NCBI GenBank assembly: GCA_014155875.1
Contig: JACEFZ010028129.1
Span: forward strand, 62,001-126,000
DNA: 64,000 nt
Source: Cepaea nemoralis
Taxonomy: Eukaryota > Mollusca > Gastropoda > Stylommatophora > Helicidae
Direction of reading: 5' to 3'
Each line of letters starts with the position of its first letter. Within the stretch, counting starts at the first letter, position 1. A model generated the notes under the pieces. It saw only the letters and a list, made by a program, of their open reading frames with translations. It did not search any database and was not told where the DNA came from. Below are positions 9,961-18,474 of this stretch, one piece after another. A program made the translations under genes and the position numbers.

Positions 9961-11020
9961 CCAGACGTTCCACGTTCACGACCAGCTCACCCGTGGCCAT
10001 TCAGTCCTCGGCACGTCGGTCCACCTTAATCTTGGGGGTTTATAATCGGAGTTTTCCATCTTCTACCTCTTGATGGTATCTTGCCTATGGACGAGGGGAG
10101 GTGGTCGTGCGCTTGTGGGACCAGGTGGAGAAGGCGAAGGAACAGATTGAGAACCCATATGTGGAAAGAATGAGATTGTGGGGGATCGGCAGGGGTTCTG
10201 GAAGAATCTCAAACCTTAGAGGGAAGACCAGGAGAACTTTTAATCAGATAGCGGTGGGAACGATTAGTAGTATGACTCTTCGCTGGCTGTTGAACGAGAG
10301 GACTGAGCACGTACGGGAATGTCCTGAGTGCAGTGATGTCGGTTCTTAACGCAACTCAACTCAACCATCTTCTAGATTGGCCGCTGTAATAGCTAATGGG
10401 CCCAATCTACCCGGGGGCAAGAGGTTCCAGCGCCTCATTCCTGGCGAGCACAGTAAATACATGTATATGGGGAACAAAACCAATGTCATACAAAATCTAT
10501 CATATAGTGCATAGTTAAAGTCACCACACAATGGAAACATAACTCTCGTCGGTAGATAGTTGAGCTCCAAACATAGCAGTGACGACATCAGTAATCTGGT
10601 TAACTTCCTACGTTGAGCTCTGCAGTACAACATGCTGATGGTACACCAGTGGCCAGATCACACACTGACACAACCAGGACAACACACATGACTTCTGCCG
10701 AATGTCAATATGCGAGGTGGAATTTATAATATTCTAGCTAAAGTGCATTTAGATTTTGTAACCGGCAGCTTGGGTGCATTGGAGGTTCGCTTGGAAGTTG
10801 TAACCAGAGTTTTCTTCAGAATGTCCAGATGTTGTATCATGTACTTGTCATCGAACATGCTTGTCTCTCGGATGGCGCCCAGGACTTTCCCAAAAGAGTA
10901 GATTCTGAACGTTGGCAGGATTTTTATATTCAGGCTTTAACATGGATCGGAATATCGCTGGCAGTTCACTGCCCAAACTGATCGCTGTCTTGATGCCTTG
11001 CCGCCTTTTTGAAATTGGCT
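9961..11020 (-). other. Unassigned flank, possibly the 5' part of the endonuclease LINE
   Basis: Apart from the insertion at 10066-10364, this stretch has no protein recognised. On the minus strand the 10710-10920 part has a partly open frame with Lys-rich helical character (for example FGKVLGAIRETSMFDDKYMI). Its position upstream of the endonuclease would fit a LINE ORF1 or leader. This is inference only. Confidence 0.3.
10066..10364 (+). mobile_element. 5'-truncated LINE 3' end with (CAACT)n tail
   Basis: Flanked by a perfect 10-bp target duplication, ccatcttcta, at 10056-10065 and 10365-10374. The frame from 10101 encodes the last part of a LINE protein, including SGRISNLRGKTRRTFNQIA, TLRWLLNERTE and ECPECSDV. 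This matches the C-terminus of the minus-strand LINE at 27.5-29.6 kb. The 3' end is GATGTCGGTT followed by a CAACT repeat tail. Confidence 0.88.
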
Positions 11021-11024
11021 TTGG

Positions 11025-11077
<53 letters not shown>

Positions 11078-11743
11078 ATAGTTAGTTGGTTAGTCAGTTA
11101 GTCGTGGTTCCAACTTCACGACAACGGTCCATCCCCATTATGCTCCATTCCTGTGCCAGTGAATATTACACAAAATGCTCCTCACTGCCAAATGTGAAAA
11201 GTGGAACAGGCAGGAGTCTCGGCAAGCCAAGAGCCCGCACAGGTACACTGTGCATAAAGCCGCCACCAGAATGCCAACACAAAAGTCCTCCACGAAAAAT
11301 ACAGTTCATCGTCGATTGGAATCGGCAGTCACCAAAAAGACTTCATTAACCCGGGTTTATCCCACAAAGCTCGGTCTCTTTACGCAGGGGACCCGCCGAA
11401 AGTGCACAAAGCACGAACTCCGTAGCTCCAGTGACAACTCCTAGGAGTCTCCTAACAATGCACTCGTGAACCGAAAAGGCAAACCAGTCAATTTAGCGAT
11501 AGCCGGCCATTGTTCCGAACATGCAGTCCACTGTGCAAACAACAGCGGACAGATGTAAAAGAATTCCACAGGAATCTCACAACTCACAGTGTCGCGCTAC
11601 GCACTCAATCAGTAGCCGGCGACGGAATCATGTACTACCAGTCCAACATGAGGTAAATGCGAATATAAACCGTAGCCACAAGCACAAACACACCAGATGA
11701 CTTAACGGTCCAATGCCTAACCGCCATATTGGGGACCGGAAGT
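11025..11743 (-). mobile_element. Dispersed ETS/YY1-headed non-autonomous element, copy 1
   Basis: The 5' end (right) reads ACTTCCGGTCCCCAATATGG on the minus strand. The body includes the block CACGAGTGCATT / GGAGCTACGGAGTTCGTGC shared with local SINEs. The 3' end is CGTGAAGTTGGAACCACGAC followed by a 70-bp (TTAG)n run (11025-11098), read as (CTAA)n on the element strand. Other copies lie at 30205-30802 and 49205-49664, with fragments at 14608-14680 and 35560-35612. No long ORF was seen. A simple-repeat tail and common ends suggest a LINE-mobilised non-autonomous element. Confidence 0.75.
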
Positions 11744-11789
11744 CTTCTCTTAATGATGCATACATAAGTACGCTGTACTTAATTAATGG

Positions 11790-12620
11790 CTTCCACCTTT
11801 GTCTCATTGACTTCGCAAAGGCTTTCACCATGTCAACATGATAGCGATGCTTGCAGATGCACAAACTTATGGGGACAATCTTACATCTTTAGAGCACGTA
11901 TACTGGAAACAACAAACTGCCATAAAATGTATAATGAAGTAAATCAATACCAGCCAATAAAGAATAGCGTCCGACAGAGGTTTGTTAGTCTCAAGGCGTT
12001 TTTTTTTTCTCTCTCTTTTCTCTTTTTTTTTTCGTTCATAGTGAAAATACTTTGAGAAATCTTTAGGCTGAGATGCACTTACAGTGATAACATCAGAAGG
12101 AATTTGCCTTGTAGAGATTAGAATAGGAATCGCTAAGGCAAATGTATCTTTATACAAAATTTAAAAACATACTCACCAATACAAAGCTACCAAGTCCAGT
12201 GAAAAAAAGAGTGTTTAAGTGCCCTGTAGAACCTATGCTTTTATAAGCATGTGAAACTTAGACAATAACCAGACACGCTGAGAAACATCTAATGGCATTG
12301 GAAAAGTGGTTTCTGATGAAATGCAAAGAATACCACTGGCAGATACAAAAAGCAATGAGCAAGTCCTGAAAGTAAAAATGAAATTAGTAATTTGATATAC
12401 GAAATGAGACGTAGACAGTCAATATTTGTGAACATGTTTTGAGGAAGATTAAGCTGGAAAACTTAGTGACAACTTGGAAAATGGATAAATACCTGGATGG
12501 CATGGACATATGGCATACTCGGGACATTAACACAGACCTGATCCAAGACTGATGATCGTGTGAGACGGTGAACCGTGATCACCCACGCTTATCGGCATGA
12601 CACACGATGATATGATAATT
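11790..12620 (+). mobile_element. Decayed endonuclease-RT LINE, 3' part
   Basis: Reverse transcriptase thumb and C-terminal traces in broken frames: the IYWKQQ block (11900-11930), then text corresponding to RQGCV near 11970. After an indel, a region like YACET..QAEKHL (12235-12290) and a 3' end with GTGAGACGGTGAACCGTGATC and an (ATGATA) tail. It matches the LINEs at 57.6-59.2 kb and 61.2-62.5 kb. A T-rich run at 12001-12032 sits at the internal break. About 270 AT-rich bases follow with nothing recognised. Confidence 0.7.
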
Positions 12621-12983
12621 AATTATGTTCGTTCATTTGTAAATATCCGCTATTGATTGTCAAGTGTGTTTTCGAAATTATATTAATATATTGCTAACTG
12701 GAGTGGCTAGATTTTGCGTTGATAAATTGAAAACCGTGTTAATATACAGTAGTTGAAACAATTTTTATGTCATATTTGATCATTCCAGCTGTATAAAACA
12801 AACGCAACAAATTATTCTCAACGTTCTAAGATAAAAAAAAAAAGAATAATTAACATGAAAACATGAATATGACACTACACTATATATAGTACAAGCTGAC
12901 CCGGCCCGGCTTCGCCCAGACCCTGGTGGGGAGCATCTCATTTAATTCATATAAGTAGTCATATAAGTTCCCGTTCCCGACTT

Positions 12984-13062
<79 letters not shown>
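12984..13062. repeat. (CTGT)n microsatellite
   Basis: About 19 uninterrupted tetranucleotide units lying between two copies of the tgacccggcccgg block. A shorter, impure CTGT run follows at 13155-13196. Confidence 0.97.
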
Positions 13063-13377
13063 GACCCGGTCCGGCTTCGCCCAGCCCCTGGTGGGGAGCA
13101 TTTCATTTAATTCATATAAGTAGTCATATAAGCACCCGTTCCCGTTCCCGACTATCTACTGTCTTCTGTCTTGCTGTCTGTCTTGTCTGTCTGTCTATTA
13201 TTAGAAAGAGCACTTGAAAGATCTTTACATCTTCCCCCAACAATTAACTTCGGTAAATGGAGCGTCTTATTTAATTCATATTCGGCCCCTGCTCCCGTTC
13301 CCGTCCCCAAAAAAGACGACCCGGACGGGCTTCGCCCAGTCCCTGGTGGGGAGCATATCACTTAACTCATATTCGGC

Positions 13378-14318
13378 GGAGGGAGGAGCAGGAGGGAGCA
13401 GGAGGGAGGAGGAGGAGACAGGAGGAGGAGGGAGGAGCAGGGATTAGGAGGAGGAGGGAGGAATGAGGGGAGAGGGAGGAGGGGGAGGCAGGAGGAGGTA
13501 GGAGGAGGGAGGAGGAGGAAGAGGGGGGAGGAGGGAAGAGGAGGAGGAGGGAGGAGGAGGGAGGGAGGAGGAGAGAGGAGGAGGAGGGAGGAGGAGGGAG
13601 AAAGAGGAAGGAGGATCAGGGAGGAGGAGGTAGAGCGAGGAGGAGGGAGGAGGGAGGAGGAGGGGAGAGGAGGAGGAAGAGGGAGGAGGAGGGAGAAGGA
13701 GGAGTAAAGAAAGAGGGAGGAGGAGGGGAGAAAGGAGCGAGGAGGAGGAGGGAGAAGGAGGGAGGAGGAGGGAGAAGGAGGAGGGAGGAGGAGGAAGGGG
13801 GAGGAGGGAGGAGGAGGAGAGAGGAGGAGGAGCGAAGAGGCGGAGGAGGAGAAGGAGGAGGAGGGAGTAGGAAGATGGAGAAGGAGGAGGGAGAGGGAGG
13901 AGGGAGGAGGAGGAGGTAGAATGAGGAGGAGGAGGAGGGAAAGGGAGGAGGAAGAGGAGGAGGAGGAGGGAGGGTGGAGGGAGGAGGTAGAGGGAGGAGG
14001 TGGGAGGAGTTAGAGTTAGGAGGAGGAGGGAGGAGGAGAAGGGAGGAGGAGGAGTAGGATGGAGGAGAAGAGGGAGAAGGAGAGGAGGGAGAAGGAGGAG
14101 TGAGGATGAGGGAGAAGGAGGCAGGAGGAGGAGGGAGGAGGAGGATTGAGAGGGAGGAGGAGGAAGGAGGAGGAGGGAGGAGGAGGGAGGAGTAAGAGGG
14201 AGAAGGAGGAGGGAGAGGGAGGAGGAGGGAGGATGAGGAGGGGGAGGGAGGAGGTAGAGGGAGGAGGGAGGAGGAGGTGAGAGGAGGAGGAGGGAGGAGG
14301 AGAAGGGAGGAGGAGGGA
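13378..14318. repeat. About 940-bp G/A purine tract
   Basis: Almost every base on the + strand is G or A, mostly irregular GGA and GGAGGA units with rare T or C. Opposite-strand frames rich in Ser, Pro and Leu are a composition effect, not genes. Such strand-asymmetric tracts can form triplex or G-quadruplex structures. Confidence 0.95.
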
Positions 14319-14607
14319 GTTCGCCATTCCGAATTCATACTCGTCTAGGTTCTGTGATTTCGGTCTTTCGCAGCGCGGGAATGAGAGGAAGACGTGTAGA
14401 AAATTTCATCTCAATTCGGATGACCGTTCGCGAACGCATAAAATAAATACAGACATACATACATTCTCTTTTATATATAAGATAATATTACATTTTCTGT
14501 TATTTTAACTGTCTTGAAAAATAGTTTCAGCCATTATTATCACTGTATAGTGTCATACCGACATACTTGGACGATCCTGATTAGCTATTTAACATAAACA
14601 TCATACT

Positions 14608-14680
14608 TGGTTCAGTTCAGTTCAGTTCAGTTCAGTCGCGGTTCCAACATCACAGCAATGGGTCGTCCCCATTATTGGTT
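14608..14680 (-). repeat. 3' end fragment of the ETS/YY1-headed element
   Basis: cagtcgcggttccaacatca through gggtcgtccccattat matches the 3' ends at 11098-11150 and 30220-30262. Here the tail is (TTCAG)n rather than (TTAG)n. Around it, 14483-14607 and 14681-15130 show no recognisable gene. Confidence 0.7.
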
Positions 14681-15129
14681 CAGGACTTGAGTTATTCTCC
14701 TGATTATACCATTTCACCAAACCAGGCAACTATGTGTCTACTTTATTATATTTTTTCCTTTCTTTGCAACTATCACACAGTTTTTACCTTTTATTCTCCA
14801 TAAGATGTTTCCCTGCTCGTCTGCATACTGTCCCGGTCTGACATACATACACCAGTAAAGGCTCTATGCAGCGCTTTAACACTATTTTACTCATCGCAAT
14901 TGGCATAATTGTATTGGTAAGCATGTTGTCCATGTTGCGAGAGGCAACGTTTGCTTCGCAATGAATGGTCCAATCCCTACAATATAACTTCCATTCAATA
15001 TTATGACGACAGTTTCAAGGGTGATAAAAGGTGGATGATTAGTTTTATGATCTGAGTATACTTTTATTACTAGACATACCATCACCAAGTGCTTTGCCAA
15101 CTTGCATGAGTGATTATGTTTTTGTTTTT

Positions 15130-15330
15130 ATTTCACACCTCGCCATCTTCAACAAAGTCCATTAATATTCTAATTATATATAATAGTCTTAATATATTAA
15201 TATTCTCATCCGCCACATCCTGCACCCATCTTCTCTTTGGTCTTCCTCTTCCTCTCTTTCCAGGCATATACCCCTCCATTATTGTTCTCTCCAATCTTTC
15301 GTGACGTTTCAAGTGAGAAAAATATTTCAA
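15130..15330 (-). mobile_element. LINE C-terminal fragment (left arm of inverted repeat)
   Basis: Encodes KYFSHLKRHERLERTIMEGY then PGKRGRGRPKRRWVQDVADE, the typical basic tail of an endonuclease-RT LINE. The same peptide is encoded on the + strand at 16136-16220 and, better preserved, at 55665-55895. It forms the outer part of the inverted repeat described below. Confidence 0.8.
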
Positions 15331-15449
15331 TTTTCTTTGTTTTATCGTCTTTAATAGATTCTGAACAAATAGACTTCATAAATTAGCAGGTTGCTAATAT
15401 GTTCCATCATTCATTAGCAAACAATGTAAATATTTCTCAGCGAGATAAC
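15252..15449 (+). repeat. Large inverted repeat, left arm (outer part)
   Basis: Reverse complement of about 16014-16215 at high similarity (roughly 90% by eye). It includes LINE tail sequence and the segment gcaaacaatgtaaatatttc tcagcgagataac. The arm continues, after the insertion at 15450-15835, at 15836-15888. Confidence 0.85.
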
Positions 15450-15778
15450 ATAGACCCCGAGGTAGACCAAGAAGACGGTGGAGAGATAATATACATACAG
15501 ACCTACAAGCACTTGGAATCAACGACTGGCAAGAGAAGGTCAACCAGAGAGACGAATGGAGACGGATTGTATCTGCAGCAAAGAACCTCAATGGCTCGGA
15601 ACGTTGAAGAAGAAGAAGAAGAAGAAGAAGAAGAAGAAGAAGAAGAAGAAGAAGAAGAAGAAGAAGAAGAAGAAGAAGAAGAAGAAGAAGAAGAAGAAGA
15701 AGAAGAAGAAGAAGAAGAAGAAGAAAAGAAGAAGAAGAAGAAGAAGAAGAAGAAGAAGAAGAAGAAGAAGAAGAAGAA

Positions 15779-15825
<47 letters not shown>

Positions 15826-15835
15826 AGAAGAAGAG
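15450..15835 (+). mobile_element. LINE 3' end with long (GAA)n tail inserted in the palindrome arm
   Basis: 15450-15603 encodes RGRPRRRWRDNIHTDLQALG and WRRIVSAAKNLNGSE, a LINE C-terminus. It is followed by about 230 bp of (GAA/AAG)n at 15604-15835. Flanks gagataac and gagattac look like an imperfect 8-bp target duplication. The poly-Glu and poly-Lys frames through the tail are artefacts. Confidence 0.8.
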
Positions 15836-16013
15836 ATTACGTTCTTATTTCAGAGCTCCATTCACAATACAATAATTTCTATACAACACACACACACACA
15901 TGTAAGTATGTATGTGTGTGAGTGTGTGCGCGCGCGCGCGTGCGTGTGTGTGTATATGTGTGTGTGTTGTATACACATTATTGTATTGTGAATGGAGCTC
16001 TGAAATAAGAACG
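15836..16013. repeat. Inner arms and CA/TG loop of the inverted repeat
   Basis: 15836-15888 (acgttcttatttcagagctc to ctatacaac) pairs with 15966-16013. The loop 15889-15965 is CA-rich then TG/CG-rich microsatellite, including an eight-base alternating GC run. Confidence 0.85.
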
Positions 16014-16220
16014 TTATCTCGCTGAGAAATATTTACATTGTTTGCTAACGAATAATGGAACATATTGTGTAGCCACCTGCTGATTTATGAAGTCTATTTG
16101 TCCAGAATCTATTAAAGGCGATAAAACAAAGAAAATTGAAATATTTTGGTCACTTGAAACGTCACGAAAGTTTGGAGAGAACAGTATTGGAGGGGTATAT
16201 GCCTGGGAAGAGGGAAGAGG
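16014..16220 (+). repeat. Large inverted repeat, right arm, with LINE tail
   Basis: Pairs with 15252-15449. Its outer half encodes, on the + strand, the same LINE tail (KYFGHLKRHESLERT), so the two LINE ends point outwards from the palindrome centre. Confidence 0.85.
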
Positions 16221-16250
16221 AGATCCACATGCAAGTATGTATGTTTGTGA

Positions 16251-16257
<7 letters not shown>

Positions 16258-16335
<78 letters not shown>

Positions 16336-16336
16336 A
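16258..16336. repeat. (GT)n microsatellite
   Basis: About 38 GT units with one interruption (tttgtg) near 16316. It directly follows the LINE tail of the right arm. Confidence 0.95.
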
Positions 16337-16569
16337 AAATTGAAATTGTAACATGTCTCCTCCTTACATTTTTTGCGACTATGTCTTACTTCCCTTTGCA
16401 CTTTAAACAATTTTTGATTTTTTCACCATCCAATCTGACGTCTGATTGTTGTTCATGACATAACGCGTTAGTCTGCAATGTCCCTTATTCATATTCTTGC
16501 TGGACGACATCTGCTTCATTTTCCAGAAACCATGCTTTCAATCAGTATTCTTACCAAGCTACTTACGTT

Positions 16570-17770
16570 TAATATTGCCAACGTATTTCAATATTCGAGG
16601 CATAATTCTGTTTAAGATTTAGTTGTATTCGATGCCCATATCTTGTAGAATGTCAGCACTTTTCTGTTTCTTGGTGCACGCTATTCTAAGAATGTGTATG
16701 CAATATTTCAGCTCAGAAGTCATAATCTTCTTCTTTAGTGATTGTGAAATGGTCCTTGATTCTCATCTATATATTACCATAGGACGGATGCATATTCTGA
16801 AAAAAGTTTCTTTAATCGTTTATGTTGTGATTGAGTCTATTTCCATTCATTGTGATGTGCCTTTGAGGGGACATTTCTCCTATGTCATTACCATTAGTTT
16901 TGTTTTTCTGTTATTCAAATTAAGACTTATGTTTTGATTTTCAGTTGCAATTAGAAAAACCATTTCTTGTGACTGAGTTTCGTTGTCAGCCATCAAGACC
17001 GTGTCATCAGCATATTGCAGGATTGTTTACATTATCTCCGCCAATCGACATTCCTAGCATCTCTTTAATTAATCTCATTATTACTTTGATGTACAAATTA
17101 ATCAGATTGCAACGATCACCATTTGTATTGGAACTCTTCATTGGCTGTTGAAGATGATGACTGAAAGCTTATGGGAATGCTCTGTGTGCATTGATGTCGG
17201 TTTTGGATTCAACTCAACTCAACTGTACAAATTAAACAGATCGAATTACAGTACACAGTATTGTCTAACATCACGTTTTGAAATATTCCCATTGTATTTT
17301 TAGTTCTTTTGCTACCTTTGTTACCCATGCTTGTTGTTTATCATCCTGAAATCTTTAACCATCGGTGTTTTAATTGTTTAAAATTTCATAATTATATCTT
17401 CGGGTTATTCTTCTTATCAAATGGCTTAATGTAGTCAATACAGCACAGACATATATCTCTCTTTTCATTTCAAACGTTCTTCCTTGTAATGTTCTCAACA
17501 TGATCATGGTGTTGTTTATGCCTGTATCTTCTATACATTCACACTGCTCTTACCCAGTGCCTGGATGTATATAACTTCCCATTCATATAATTGTAATTTT
17601 TATGAACATTTTAGCCGCATGAATTATTCGACTCATTTTACAATGTTCTCGACAATTGATAGCACCAGACTGGTTTGGCAGAGCTATTAAAGCAGATGTT
17701 ACTAGATCCTCAAGCTCTAGACATCCTTCACTAATTGTGTTATATTTTCTATACCCAATTCACTAACAGG
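16570..17770 (-). pseudogene. Heavily decayed endonuclease-RT LINE
   Basis: Minus-strand traces of reverse transcriptase in broken frames: ICLCCIDYIKPFDKK near 17410-17460 (family: CFIDYTKAFD), then LNLYIKVIMRLIKEMLGMSI GG-NVNN near 16990-17080 (family: LYSE-I-R---GISIGG-NVNNIRYADD, with the catalytic box lost). A short LINE insertion (17108-17223) separates the halves. Spacing and order match the LINE at 61.2-64 kb. Confidence 0.65.
17108..17223 (+). mobile_element. Short LINE 3' end, (CAACT)n tail
   Basis: Matches the last 110 bases of the LINE insertion at 10066-10364 (ggctgttga... cattgatgtcggtt...caactcaactcaact). It is flanked by an 18-bp duplication, tgtacaaattaaXcagat, at 17090-17107 and 17224-17241, with one mismatch. 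Confidence 0.85.
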
Positions 17771-17787
17771 GTTTACTTCTTCGATAA

Positions 17788-17975
17788 TGACGTGGCAGAA
17801 TGGATAAGAGCGAACTAGCTCTTAAACTGCCAGTACGCTGGTGATAAGGTAGCGGAATCGTTTCCTACGTACGTCTTTTGGGACTTCGGCGTTGCTTCTC
17901 GTTGAGTTAGAAGTGGCAAACTGCTCATCGCAAAAATTCCTAATAAATGAACACGAGTTTGGGGTTGATCGCAAG
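17788..17975 (+). repeat. tRNA-headed SINE (decayed)
   Basis: The head cgtggcagaatggataagag resembles the A-box half of tRNA-Ser/Leu. Downstream, gttagaagtggcaaactgct matches a block shared by the other SINEs here. A second copy with a better head is at 23114. Confidence 0.6.
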
Positions 17976-18369
17976 GAAGATGTATTTATTTTAATGATGT
18001 AATGTGGCCCCGGGTATTTACATTTTCTCGTGTGTTGTATGACAGCTTATATTTTTGCTTTTGGTATTTCTGGTCATTGGTGGTACATGTTTGATCCCGA
18101 TCTGCCATCATCATATAACTCGATTGTATACATGAATGTATGTGTAATATTTGCTGATACAGCAATTGAGCACTATGTGGTGATCCGTTGTCGTGATAAT
18201 GGAACTGCGACTAACGACTAATTTACTGTGATAGTACATAGCTATAATTAACTACACGTCTTACATTGTTGTTGGATTGGTTGATGAAGAGTTAATTAAC
18301 TCAGTGTGTGAAAATATTGTCTATAAACTTTAGTTGTTACCTTGAGTATGCTTCTCTTCACTTTTCAAG

Positions 18370-18474
18370 GTGCGTTTCCAAGGTTTGACAGGGCCAGTTG
18401 CTCTAAAACACGGACGCCGATCAGAGTACAGTGTTGATATATACAGACTTCATTTTAAACAACAGATGAAAAAG
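18370..18474 (+). CDS. AMPA/kainate-class glutamate receptor, exon A (end of amino-terminal domain)
   Basis: 35 codons, phase 0 at both ends, preceded by a pyrimidine-rich tract and cttttcaag and followed by the donor gtaaat. The peptide contains VRFQGLTGPVALKHGRRSEY and SVDIYRLHF. It matches the conserved end of the amino-terminal (bilobed binding-protein-like) domain of AMPA/kainate receptors, where family members read GLTG-I-FD--G-R-NY-L-I--L. The next residues in the family are the -GxW segment, supplied by exon B. Earlier amino-terminal exons were not found between 1 and 18369; they may lie upstream of the window. This is the first recognised exon of the only host gene in the window. Confidence 0.8.

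Larger units (their letters stand above)
12893..14482 (+). mobile_element. Microsatellite-loaded Helitron-like candidate
   Basis: Begins agctgacccggcccggcttc and ends with the palindrome cgttcgcgaacg at about 14425, then ttatatataaga. Between them the block tgacccgg...ggcttcgcccag...cctggtggggagcat occurs three times (12898, 13062 and 13318), separated by (CTGT)n and G/A-rich tracts. The terminal segment recurs inverted at 35781-35914. A head-like segment recurs at 60834-60862. The layout resembles the mini-me/DINE-type elements with (GTCY)n cores, which are classed as Helitron derivatives. No transposase is present. The class is inferred. Confidence 0.5.

Noticed and set aside
12984..13062. 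CRISPR-like regular repeat
   Set aside because: Pure tetranucleotide microsatellite with no spacers, in an animal genome.
13616..14338. 240-residue Ser/Pro/Leu-rich minus-strand frame
   Set aside because: Composition artefact of the GGA purine tract; no start context or domain.
15399..15921. Long poly-Glu, poly-Lys and poly-Arg frames
   Set aside because: They are the three readings of a (GAA)n tail, not a protein.
18030..18221. 63-residue frame just before receptor exon A as an upstream exon
   Set aside because: No resemblance to the amino-terminal domain and no convincing splice sites in matching phase.
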